This document shows, one piece after another, positions 1-7,336 of a DNA stretch of 38,564 nucleotides (the first letter of the stretch is position 1; the number at the start of each line of letters is the position of its first letter). Below the pieces are notes generated by a model. That model was not told the DNA's origin and made no database searches. It saw only the letters and a list, made by a program, of their open reading frames with translations. The translations under genes and the position numbers were made by a program. Location of the stretch: assembly GCF_900106555.1 (NCBI RefSeq), contig NZ_FNOE01000028.1:1-38564 (forward strand), given 5' to 3'. The stretch comes from Nitrosomonas oligotropha (GTDB lineage Bacteria > Pseudomonadota > Gammaproteobacteria > Burkholderiales > Nitrosomonadaceae).

Positions 1-391
1 TTCCTGACGATCCAATAATGTTAAGCGAGTGCGTTTGTGTATGTTCATCTACAGTATTCTCCTGAATACTGTAAACAACGCTAGGAATTCTTACAGTTAA
101 ACCAATAATGAATAAGTTTCAAGCACTATATCAGTAGGGCAGACAAGAAGAAAATTGCATTTAATCGTTCCTGAAAGATTTTTCAACGGAAAAACCATAT
201 TATACAAGCGCTTCATACTTAATATTTATAAAATTTCGTCATTTAGAATAATTCATTTTTTTCTAAAGTATCCAGTTACTATATTGGATTGGATTTTTAC
301 AGTTTGAAAACTATTTCATTCTGGATACCTATATTTTTAGGTGAAAAAGTATTGAAGTGCGATAACGCTTGTTCTATAAGGATTACAAGTT
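1..391. other. AT-rich non-coding region upstream of the copper ATPase
   Basis: No open reading frame with coding character was found. The stretch is AT-rich and holds one perfect inverted repeat (50-73, listed separately). An AAGGA ribosome-binding site lies near 378, about a dozen bases before the ATPase start. No convincing MerR/CueR-type operator with a long -10/-35 spacer was recognised. Confidence 0.6.
50..73. repeat. Perfect 10-bp inverted repeat, operator-like
   Basis: TACAGTATTC, a four-base loop TCCT, then GAATACTGTA. The arms match perfectly. No T-run follows on either strand, so it is more like an operator or the hairpin of an upstream transcript than an intrinsic terminator. It lies about 320 bases before the copper ATPase, and the regulator that might bind it is not in the window. 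Confidence 0.55.
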
Positions 392-2740
392 ATGACTTAC
401 GAACATCACAAGGATATACAGCATAAACACGATCATCACACGAATCACCGTGCTATAGCGACCGATCCTGTCTGCGGCATGCATGTCGATACGTCTACAG
501 CAAAATACCGTGCAGAACATGATCATCAAGCTTACTATTTCTGCTCTGCCCATTGCTACGGCAAATTCGTGGCTGAACCCAATACCTATTTAACCGGCAA
601 GCCCCCAACCGGGGAATCCATGCCCGGCGCCATTTATACCTGCCCCATGCATCCGGAAATACGGCAAGCCGTGCCGGGAAGCTGTCCGATTTGCGGCATG
701 GCATTGGAACCGGCGGAAGTATCCCTCAGTGCCGGACCGAGTGCGGAACTCACAGACATGAGCCGCCGCTTCTGGATTGGCCTCATATTGACTGCACCCG
801 TTTTTATCTTGGAAATGGGCGGCCATATGATCGGGCTGGCGCATTTACTATCTCCCCAGACTTCCAATTGGCTGCAACTGCTGCTGGCAACACCAGTCGT
901 GTGGTGGGCAGGATGGCCGTTCTTTGTACGCGGCTGGCAATCGATAACAAACCGCGCGCTGAACATGTTCACACTGATTGCGATGGGCACTGGTGTGGCA
1001 TGGATCTATAGCATCATCGCCACCGTTGCACCCGATCTCTTTCCCGATGCCTTCCGCAGCAGCGATGGATCGGTCGCAGTGTATTTCGAGGCTGCGGCGG
1101 TTATCACCGTGCTGGTGTTATTGGGCCAAGTGCTGGAATTACGCGCACGTGAACGTACTTCCAGTGCGATTAAAGCCTTGCTTAATTTGTCACCAACAAC
1201 GGCCCGCCGTCTTGACGATGGCGATGTTGAAGAGGAAATTAACTTGGATCAAGTAATGGTGGGTAATCGCCTACGGGTACGTCCCGGCGACCGGTTGCCC
1301 GTCGATGGCCAAGTGATCGAAGGCAGCTCGACTGTCGATGAATCAATGGTAACAGGCGAATCCATGCCGGTTCGCAAGCAACCCGGAGATCAGGTAATCG
1401 GCGGCACTATCAATGGTCAGGGCAGTTTTGTGATGCGCGCGGAAAAAGTCGGGCGTGACACGATGCTAGCGCAAATCGTCCGCATGGTATCGGAAGCGCA
1501 ACGATCTCGCGCACCGATTCAGCGCTTGGCGGACATCGTTGCTAGCTGGTTTGTGCCGTTAGTCATTGTAACTGCCATCTTGGCCTATGCCGCTTGGTCG
1601 GTCTGGGGACCGCCACCCGCCATGGCATATGCGCTTATTACCGCCGTCAGCGTGCTGATCATCGCTTGTCCATGCGCACTGGGTCTAGCGACACCGATGT
1701 CGATCATGGTGGGTGTCGGACGAGGTGCGACCGAAGGCGTCCTGATCAAGAACGCCGAAGCATTGGAACGCATGGAAAAGGTCGACACGATCGTTATTGA
1801 CAAGACCGGTACACTGACTGAAGGTAAACCCAGGGTCACGGCAATTCACACTATGGACAATATCGGCGAAAACGAGCTGCTACACGTTGCGGCTAGCCTG
1901 GAACAAGGAAGCGAACACCCTTTGGCTGCCGCTATCGTTGCCGCAGCGAAGGAACGCTCAATCGTGCTGGTCAAGGCAGTCAACTTTGATTCACCAGTTG
2001 GCAAAGGTGTGCTCGGCAACGTCGATGGTCACCGGATTGTGCTGGGTAACAGCAAATTTCTCGCAGAATTGAATATCGATACCCGGGTGTTGGAAACGCA
2101 AGCAGATAAACTGCGTCAGGATGGGGCGACAGTCATCTTCGTGGCCGTCGATGGAGCAACTGCCGGTATTGTCGCTATCGCCGATCCGGTGAAGGAATCG
2201 ACACCCGCCGCTATCAAAGCTTTACACGCCGATGGCATCCGCATCGTCATGCTAACCGGGGATAACCGCACTACGGCTGAAGCAGTCGCCCGGCAATTGG
2301 GTATCGATGAAGTGGAAGCGGAAGTGTTACCCGATCAGAAAGCGGCAATCGTCATGCGATTGCGCGAACAAGGGAGAGTGGTCGCCATGGCGGGTGATGG
2401 TGTCAACGATGCTCCGGCTTTGGCCACCGCCGATGTTGGCATTGCCATGGGTACGGGCACCGATGTTGCCATTGAAAGCGCGGGGATAACCTTGCTGCGC
2501 GGCGATCTGCTGGGCATTGTCCGGGCACGGCGCCTATCCGAAGCAACCATGCGTAACATCCGCCAAAATCTGTTCTTCGCCTTTATCTACAATACGGCTG
2601 GCATACCGATCGCAGCCGGGGTGTTTTATCCGTTCTTCGGTATTTTGCTATCGCCGGTTTTTGCCGCAGCAGCGATGTCGATATCTTCTGTGAGCGTGAT
2701 CGTCAATGCATTGCGGCTACGCTCAACCAAGCTGGAGTAA
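392..2740 (+). CDS. copA: Copper-translocating P1B-type ATPase with YHS and heavy-metal-binding domains
   Basis: Inner-membrane pump expected to export Cu+ (possibly Ag+) to the periplasm at the cost of ATP. Residues 1-20 are His-rich, residues about 24-68 form a YHS domain (DPVCGM, then CSAHC), and about 81-110 form a heavy-metal-binding domain ([14 protein letters not shown]). The P-type core follows: actuator TGES, the transmembrane CPC metal site at 426-428, phosphorylation motif DKTGT with Asp470, the SEHP motif, and hinge GDGVNDAP. At 782 residues it is typical of copper ATPases that carry YHS plus HMBD in place of GMxCxxC-type HMA domains. The CPC motif favours Cu+/Ag+ over the CPH (CopB) class. 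The start follows AAGGATTACAAGTT. No chaperone or MerR regulator lies beside it here. Ag+ (SilP-like) is the main alternative substrate. Confidence 0.93.
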   Translation: MTYEHHKDIQHKHDHHTNHRAIATDPVCGMHVDTSTAKYRAEHDHQAYYFCSAHCYGKFVAEPNTYLTGKPPTGESMPGAIYTCPMHPEIRQAVPGSCPICGMALEPAEVSLSAGPSAELTDMSRRFWIGLILTAPVFILEMGGHMIGLAHLLSPQTSNWLQLLLATPVVWWAGWPFFVRGWQSITNRALNMFTLIAMGTGVAWIYSIIATVAPDLFPDAFRSSDGSVAVYFEAAAVITVLVLLGQVLELRARERTSSAIKALLNLSPTTARRLDDGDVEEEINLDQVMVGNRLRVRPGDRLPVDGQVIEGSSTVDESMVTGESMPVRKQPGDQVIGGTINGQGSFVMRAEKVGRDTMLAQIVRMVSEAQRSRAPIQRLADIVASWFVPLVIVTAILAYAAWSVWGPPPAMAYALITAVSVLIIACPCALGLATPMSIMVGVGRGATEGVLIKNAEALERMEKVDTIVIDKTGTLTEGKPRVTAIHTMDNIGENELLHVAASLEQGSEHPLAAAIVAAAKERSIVLVKAVNFDSPVGKGVLGNVDGHRIVLGNSKFLAELNIDTRVLETQADKLRQDGATVIFVAVDGATAGIVAIADPVKESTPAAIKALHADGIRIVMLTGDNRTTAEAVARQLGIDEVEAEVLPDQKAAIVMRLREQGRVVAMAGDGVNDAPALATADVGIAMGTGTDVAIESAGITLLRGDLLGIVRARRLSEATMRNIRQNLFFAFIYNTAGIPIAAGVFYPFFGILLSPVFAAAAMSISSVSVIVNALRLRSTKLE

Positions 2741-2912
2741 GTATGAAAAGTCTAAAACAACGCTTCTGAATTTTTAATTTTATATACTAGATTAAAAGGA
2801 ATTTATGAAATCAATCTATCCTTGGTCTGCGATAATATATCGATAATTGGATTAGTGTTAGATCACTCCAAGCGAATTTAAACAGCAAATGGAGATATAT
2901 CCGAATCTAATA

Positions 2913-3155
2913 CTAATGATGCTTACATCCGCACCCGGCTGCGTGTACGTGATTTACTTGATCAGCTTTTGGTTGCAGCGAGCGCACTGCCAGATCACGG
3001 CCACGCGCCATGTTGCCATGCATCGCAGGTGCAGAAAGAATCACTTTCTCTGCCGTACTCCCGCATGCTGAACAATCCGGACTGGGTGCATTGATTGAAT
3101 GGTGTACTTCAAATTGTAGTTTGCACTGTGTGCACAAGTAATCATAGACTGGCAT
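2913..3155 (-). CDS. FmdB-family zinc-ribbon protein
   Basis: An 80-residue protein opening MPVYDYLCTQC, the signature of the FmdB/CxxC_CXXC_SSSS regulatory family. The first knuckle is C8/C11 and the second C28/C31 (CSACG), so one zinc ribbon is expected. The tail is rich in His and Cys (AGCGCKHH), which could bind further metal and may be related to the copper ATPase next door. The start has an AAGGA site (AAGGATTCCAAATG). The name derives from a putative regulator of formamidase genes, but most members have no known function. It is convergent with copA and lies downstream of the anhydrase gene on the same strand, separated by a strong stem-loop. Confidence 0.85.
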   Translation of the reverse strand: MPVYDYLCTQCKLQFEVHHSINAPSPDCSACGSTAEKVILSAPAMHGNMARGRDLAVRSLQPKADQVNHVHAAGCGCKHH

Positions 3156-3205
3156 TTGGAATCCTTATTCATTACATTAATGTCACTTCTCAGAAACTCT
3201 AGAAT

Positions 3206-3233
3206 GTGACCACTTGGCATAACAAGTGGTCAC
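3206..3233. terminator. Perfect 11-bp stem-loop between anhydrase and fmdB-like genes
   Basis: GTGACCACTTG, a six-base loop GCATAA, and CAAGTGGTCAC. It lies 23 bases beyond the stop of the minus-strand anhydrase gene. The T-rich stretch (CTTTTAGGTTTTT) is on the plus-strand side, while the minus-strand side reads ATTCTAG. It may therefore attenuate or stabilise the anhydrase mRNA end rather than act as a classical U-tract terminator. Confidence 0.55.
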
Positions 3234-3256
3234 GCTTTTAGGTTTTTCTCTTGAAT

Positions 3257-3910
3257 TTAGCTCCAACGAGACGGTTGTTTTTCTTTAACGCCGAATTGAA
3301 CTGAAGTGACATCAGTTCTGGCCCGTTTTTCGGCATCTCGTGTCGGTGCTCTCAACCGACGTGTCTCAACTTCCCAAACCCAACCGCTGATGACTACATC
3401 CTTGGGAATGAGAGGATGATTTTTAAATGCTTCTATTGTTCTCATGCAAGTTTCGTCCACGTCATCCATCATTCCAATCCACTTGGCAAAGGCGCCCTTC
3501 TCCAGCTTCTGCTCCGGCAACGTCGGATCCAACACGACATTATCTGGATCGATTCCCTTGTCACGGAAAACCTTTTCCAGATCAGTCGCATTTGCAGACA
3601 GCATGCCGCATTGCGTGTGCTGCACGATGACAATTTCCTTGGTGCCAAAAAAATTACAAGTTAGCATCGCCGAGCGAATTGCATCGTCGGTAACGATTCC
3701 TCCGGCATTACGAAAGCAATGCGCATCTCCATGACCTGCCGGGGTATCCACATGGATACCGAGCGCTTCATCTATTGGCAGGCGTTCGTCCATACAAGCA
3801 AGTACCCATAACTTCCGATTATTATGCCCGCCCGGTCCATGACGGCGACGTTGTGCCCAGTGATCATATGCGGCGACGCGTGTATCCAGTTCCTCTTTGA
3901 TAGTTTTCAA
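3257..3910 (-). CDS. Beta-carbonic-anhydrase-fold zinc enzyme (carbonic anhydrase or COS-hydrolase-like)
   Basis: A 217-residue cytoplasmic protein with the beta-class zinc site: C39-M-D41-E-R43 supplies one ligand and the Asp-Arg dyad, and H98-T-Q-C101 supplies the other two. The FRNAGG segment that follows the first motif is also present. The expected reaction is reversible CO2 hydration. The short length, the residues around CMDERL and the His-x2-Cys spacing also resemble the clade containing Thiobacillus carbonyl sulfide hydrolase, so COS or CS2 hydrolysis is a real alternative. AAGTCTCC on the plus strand gives a GGAGACTT ribosome-binding site just before the ATG. Transcription probably starts from a sigma-54 promoter about 130 bases upstream (4043-4058), activated by the divergent bEBP gene. 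The C-terminal 30 residues are basic and extend past the usual fold. Confidence 0.85.
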   Translation of the reverse strand: MKTIKEELDTRVAAYDHWAQRRRHGPGGHNNRKLWVLACMDERLPIDEALGIHVDTPAGHGDAHCFRNAGGIVTDDAIRSAMLTCNFFGTKEIVIVQHTQCGMLSANATDLEKVFRDKGIDPDNVVLDPTLPEQKLEKGAFAKWIGMMDDVDETCMRTIEAFKNHPLIPKDVVISGWVWEVETRRLRAPTRDAEKRARTDVTSVQFGVKEKQPSRWS

Positions 3911-4042
3911 TTTCTAAGTCTCCTCGGTAATAGGTTGAGATTTACTCCCCTAAAACGATCTACTTTCTTAGTAGAGCCCAAAGGGGTTTCTAGGAATATT
4001 TAGCTCGTGCACCTAGTTATTCTCAGATGCAATAAAATTAAT

Positions 4043-4058
4043 AGCAAATATCATGCCA
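4043..4058 (-). promoter_or_regulatory. Sigma-54 (-24/-12) promoter for the anhydrase-like gene
   Basis: Read on the minus strand the bases are TGGCATGATATTTGCT. This matches the RpoN consensus TGGCACG-N4-TTGCW at all but one base, with exactly ten bases between the GG and GC dinucleotides. It points toward the gene starting at 3910 and would give a leader of roughly 120 bases. The neighbouring divergent gene encodes a sigma-54 activator, which strengthens the call. Confidence 0.8.
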
Positions 4059-4122
4059 CCAATAAAAAATAATATTTATTTTTAATAACAATAGGTTAAA
4101 TTTTATTTATTGCCATACTAAG

Positions 4123-4158
4123 TGAAGCTATGCTTCAATAAGTGAAATTTAACTTCAC
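4123..4158. promoter_or_regulatory. Tandem inverted repeats, candidate enhancer (UAS) for the sigma-54 activator
   Basis: TGAAGC-TAT-GCTTCA (4123-4137) is a perfect 6-bp inverted repeat, followed by GTGAA-N7-TTCAC (4142-4158). Both contain GTGAA half-sites and the two units are about one and a half to two helical turns apart. They sit 65-100 bases upstream of the -24 element of the minus-strand promoter, where bacterial enhancer-binding proteins bind. They are also immediately before the activator's own start codon, which suggests autoregulation. Confidence 0.6.
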
Positions 4159-4174
4159 ACATCATCCATAATCC

Positions 4175-5737
4175 ATGAACAACGATCCTCTTTCTGAGTT
4201 AACACCGATCTTTTTTTTGCAAACTTTTATTCTTGAACTGATGCATGCCAGCGAACAGCAGGGACAAAAGCATTGTGAAGAGTTGATTGAGCATATAGCC
4301 CAAACTGCAGGATGTTTTTTTGAAGAAACTTATCGAGAAAATACTGATAAAAGTGAACAACTCGACAGTGAAAGCTATACCGAACTGATACTCGGCATCA
4401 AAAACAATATCGGTGGAAAATTTTCACTGGTTTCCAGTAATCAGGACTGTATTACGGTTACCAATTCCCGCTGCCCTTTCGGTGAACAAGTTACCAATTT
4501 TCCTGAATTATGCAGGATGACTTCCAGTGTATTTGGAGGTATCGCAGCTAGAAACTTTGGTTACGCCAAAGTTGAAATCAAAAAAAGTATAGCCCGCAAG
4601 GATGGTAAGTGTGATGTATGCATTTACACCAATCCACATGCAGCAAAAGGACATGCTGGAATGGAATATACTGATACTACACCAGTCAAGGAAATTAACG
4701 ACATCAATGAATTACACTGCAAGATTGAGACGAGCATGCAACGACTTTGGCACAAACAAAGCAAGCAACTAACAAAGAAACAACAGCCCCCTGCAATCAT
4801 AGCAAAATCACCCATGATGCAGAAAATACTGCAATCAATCGGGGTTATTGCACCTACTATGGCAACGGTCCTGATTCAGGGTCAAACAGGTGTAGGTAAG
4901 GAGCTGATAGCACGTGCCATCCATGCAATGAGCGATCGCTACCATAAGCCATTCATCGCCATTAACTGTGGCGCGATTCCAGAAAGCTTGATTGAAAGCA
5001 GCTTATTCGGGCATGAAAAAGGTGCTTTTACAGGAGCAATCGAAGTACACCATGGTTTTTTTGAGCGAGCCGAAGGCGGCACTTTATTTCTGGATGAAGT
5101 CGATTCATTGTCGCCAGCAGCACAAACCAGATTGCTTCGCGTGATCCAGGAAGGCGAATTGGAGAGAGTTGGTGGTAAACAAACATTGGCGGTTGATGTA
5201 AGAATCATTTCAGCAACAAATCAGAATCTGGAAAGTCTTGTTAAGCAGGATCTGTTCCGTAATGACCTATACTACCGCATCAATGTAGTGTGTTTAAGTA
5301 TTCCTCCCTTAGTTGAACGACCAGAAGATTTACCTTATCTTGTGCAATTGATCATTCAGCGATTGAACAAGCGATATAACAAGCAGGTTAAATCAGTAAG
5401 TCGTGAAGTTATGCAGAAAATCCGCGCTTATCATTGGCCAGGCAATGTTCGTGAGTTGGAAAACATCCTTGAACGCAGCATCTTATTTGTTAGTGGCAAA
5501 GAAATGACTGAACTGGATTTAGAGCTTTCTACTAAAACAAAAAGTATTGGCGAATGGAAAGACGAAAAAGAATATGCCCTTACCAAAATTGAAAAATCAT
5601 TTCTAGAAACAGCTCTGAAACAACATCACGGAAATATAAAGAGAGTCTCTGAAAACATGGGAATTACATCACGCGCAGTTTACACCAAACTAAAAAAACA
5701 TAATATTAACTTGGCAGATTTCCGTGTTCTAGATTAA
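4175..5737 (+). CDS. Sigma-54-dependent transcriptional activator with a cysteine-containing sensor domain
   Basis: A 520-residue bacterial enhancer-binding protein. Residues 1 to about 160 form a sensor resembling the methanogen output domain 1 family, with cysteines C100 (CPFG), C113 (ELCRM), C146 and C149 (CDVC) and the conserved stretch GGIAARNFGYAKVEI. Residues about 205-445 are the AAA+ domain: Walker A GQTGVGKE at 236-243, the sigma-54-contacting GAFTGA loop at 283-288, Walker B LFLDEVD, and the arginine-finger region. A Fis-type helix-turn-helix ends the protein (KRVSENMGITSRAVYTKL). It is divergent from the anhydrase-like gene, whose promoter is sigma-54 type, so that gene is the likely target. 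The inducing signal is unknown. The four cysteines could bind metal or respond to redox or a thiol-reactive compound. Confidence 0.9.
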   Translation: MNNDPLSELTPIFFLQTFILELMHASEQQGQKHCEELIEHIAQTAGCFFEETYRENTDKSEQLDSESYTELILGIKNNIGGKFSLVSSNQDCITVTNSRCPFGEQVTNFPELCRMTSSVFGGIAARNFGYAKVEIKKSIARKDGKCDVCIYTNPHAAKGHAGMEYTDTTPVKEINDINELHCKIETSMQRLWHKQSKQLTKKQQPPAIIAKSPMMQKILQSIGVIAPTMATVLIQGQTGVGKELIARAIHAMSDRYHKPFIAINCGAIPESLIESSLFGHEKGAFTGAIEVHHGFFERAEGGTLFLDEVDSLSPAAQTRLLRVIQEGELERVGGKQTLAVDVRIISATNQNLESLVKQDLFRNDLYYRINVVCLSIPPLVERPEDLPYLVQLIIQRLNKRYNKQVKSVSREVMQKIRAYHWPGNVRELENILERSILFVSGKEMTELDLELSTKTKSIGEWKDEKEYALTKIEKSFLETALKQHHGNIKRVSENMGITSRAVYTKLKKHNINLADFRVLD

Positions 5738-5872
5738 ATGCGATGTATGCAATGCCCGATAGCGTGCATAAATTAGTACAGAAATATTCTATAAAACACG
5801 TTTTACGTACGTAAGGCGGCACCAGCGCCGAACAGTATTCCCCAAAAAAGAAACGATATGGGGGCTAAAAAT

Positions 5873-6116
5873 AATAATTCTTCGGCAGTATTGCAATCAT
5901 CTGTGATGGGCACAGGATCGCGCTTGCTCGCAGCATAATGGCTCAAGATGATCTCACTACAGGACGGCTAGTTCGACTTTTTCCCGAGATTAAGCGTCCT
6001 TCTCCGTTAGTCTATTTTTTGTGTATGGAGCTGAATGGTCGACTATGCCTAAAGCGTTAGTATTCCGTGATTGGCTGATTGCTGAGGTATCAACCGATCA
6101 AAATATGAGACGATAA
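5873..6116 (+). pseudogene. 3' remnant of a LysR-family (GcvA-like) regulator
   Basis: Translated in pieces, this reads like the C-terminal effector domain of GcvA-type LysR regulators. NNSSAVLQSSVMG is in one frame, IALARSIMAQDDLTTGRLVR in the next after a shift near 5910, and ALVFRDWLIAEVS in the third after a shift near 6045. At least two frameshifts are needed, and no DNA-binding N-terminus was found in 5738-5872. It is a dead fragment. Confidence 0.7.
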
Positions 6117-6368
6117 AATTGTTCTGTTGTCTTCTCTCTAAAAAACTCAGTTCACCTCATGATCGTAAAACTTATTTACAAATCTAAGTTACATATAAAT
6201 CAATCACTTACAATGCTTGCCAAGCATAAAAACTGTCTCACACGACCACAAACGGTGACACTTACAGAGTAGTTTGGCACAAATCTGACACAGTCAATCC
6301 CGCATCTTATTTCGTTCTCGCATAACGATGTTCCTTTGATGACTACCATTAACACAAAATACCTAAGA
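6117..6368. other. Non-coding spacer with a short hairpin
   Basis: No coding signal was seen. ATGCTTG-CC-style inverted repeat (ATGCTTGCCAAGCAT) lies near 6213-6227, about 140 bases past the toxin gene's stop on its strand. The T-run lies on the promoter-proximal side for that strand, so it is not a classical terminator. Confidence 0.4.
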
Positions 6369-6788
6369 TCATTCTTCCCAAGGATTGATGATGGGCACTC
6401 CGGCAGCGACAAAAGGTGCAGTATCTCGCGTCGCTATGGTGAATCCATGTACGGCCGCGATTGCGGCAATCTGACCGTCTGCCACAGAGATGAGGCGACC
6501 ATTAGTCCTAGCTCGACCGACTATGGGCGCATATGCTATCGCAGCCTGTTGATCGAATGATAGTATGCGCGCCCTAAAAAGCCTCTCCATCAGTTTCCTC
6601 AATGCAGCATCAAGTCCTTCTTTACGCTTTCCATCTGGCAGGATTTCAATGCCGACCAGCAATTCAGAAAGGCTTGTTGCAGTCAGATACAGTGTCTCGG
6701 CTGTTTGCCGATCAAGCCAAGCTTGAACGGCGGGATTGCCGTTGGGTTTCATTGGCTCGGATATGACATTCGTATCCAGAACGATCAT
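6369..6788 (-). CDS. PIN-domain ribonuclease toxin (FitB/VapC type)
   Basis: A 139-residue PIN-domain protein, the toxin of a type II toxin-antitoxin pair. The acidic site that binds Mg2+ or Mn2+ is complete: D5 (MIVLDTNV), E42 (SLSELLVGIE), D104 (SVADGQIAAIA) and D122 (TRDTAPF). The sequence pattern, including ISEPMKP and the PIINPWEE ending, is that of FitB-like VapC proteins, which act as endoribonucleases (often on tRNA) when the antitoxin is lost. Its start overlaps the antitoxin stop by four bases (ATGA), implying translational coupling. The gene appears intact. Confidence 0.92.
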   Translation of the reverse strand: MIVLDTNVISEPMKPNGNPAVQAWLDRQTAETLYLTATSLSELLVGIEILPDGKRKEGLDAALRKLMERLFRARILSFDQQAAIAYAPIVGRARTNGRLISVADGQIAAIAAVHGFTIATRDTAPFVAAGVPIINPWEE

Positions 6789-7024
6789 TCGAACACTGCC
6801 GGATCAGTCGGTGTCTGATCACGAGTGTCATTAAAATCAAGCCCCCCAAAGGATTGCCCAAAAGCAGCGAGTTCAGATCCGATTTTTACACGCGTCCTAG
6901 GACGCACTGCCTCTTCCAGAATTTCCCGGATTTCAGCTTCGGTGCTACGTCCATGCTGAGCAGCACGCAGCTTAAGCGCGCGATGCGTTTCTTCGGGCAA
7001 ATTGCGAACAGTAACAACAGACAT
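6785..7024 (-). CDS. Ribbon-helix-helix antitoxin (FitA/VapB type)
   Basis: A 79-residue antitoxin. The N-terminal half (VVTVRNLPEETHRALKLRAAQHGRS) is the FitA-like ribbon-helix-helix DNA-binding domain. The C-terminal tail, acidic and Pro-rich, should wrap the toxin's active site. It precedes the toxin as usual and overlaps it by four bases. An AAGGAG ribosome-binding site sits about nine bases before the ATG. Antitoxin, alone or with toxin, is expected to repress this operon by binding upstream; a candidate operator lies at 7055-7069. Confidence 0.92.
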   Translation of the reverse strand: MSVVTVRNLPEETHRALKLRAAQHGRSTEAEIREILEEAVRPRTRVKIGSELAAFGQSFGGLDFNDTRDQTPTDPAVFE

Positions 7025-7054
7025 CTGACTTCACTCCTTATTATGTGAAATCAA

Positions 7055-7069
7055 TGATAGCATATATCA
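7055..7069. promoter_or_regulatory. Candidate operator of the toxin-antitoxin operon
   Basis: TGATA-GCATA-TATCA, a perfect 5-bp inverted repeat with a 5-base spacer, 31 bases upstream of the antitoxin start. Short repeats of this kind are typical targets of ribbon-helix-helix antitoxins. Assignment is by position only. Confidence 0.4.
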
Positions 7070-7336
7070 ACAAATGACATCAATACGGCGGGTTCAAAAT
7101 CAGCCACGACGTCCCTTTGCTAAGCTAAGGCTATGCCATCATCTCTCGGGCTATCGCCTTGCCTGTTCGCCGAAATCGGGTGCTTGACCTAACTAGGTGA
7201 AACCAAGTCCCGAATAATTTCTTCCTGACACTTACCTTGCAATATAAACTTTCCAAGCAATTTGCAGGTCGGGAGAAAAAAACAACTCCAGAGCTTCGTC
7301 CGTGGTTGCAACGCCTTCTTCAAATCAATTAAAAAA
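7070..7336. other. Spacer between the toxin-antitoxin operon and the ABC-ATPase gene
   Basis: No gene was recognised. A run near 7090-7160 (on the minus strand, GTGGCTGATTTTGAACCC and following bases) resembles a transposon end or degraded transposase coding sequence, but I cannot name a family. No hairpin plus T-run was found after the ATPase stop. Confidence 0.3.

Noticed and set aside
50..73. LexA box reading of the TACAGTATTC repeat
   Set aside because: LexA sites have CTGT...ACAG facing inward with a fixed spacing. Here the arms are the other way round.
2805..2846. 13-codon frame with AAAAGGA upstream (MKSIYPWSAIIYR)
   Set aside because: Very short, with no family resemblance and no conserved context. 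The apparent ribosome-binding site is probably chance in AT-rich DNA.
2852..2916. Imperfect inverted repeat TTAGTGTTAGAT ... ATCTAATACTAA around the fmdB-like gene's 3' end
   Set aside because: The loop is over 40 bases and the arms include a mismatch. It is too weak for a terminator call.
5905..5930. GGGCAC...TTGCT resembling a sigma-54 promoter after the activator gene
   Set aside because: The spacing between GG and GC is about 15 bases instead of 10, and it lies inside the LysR relic.
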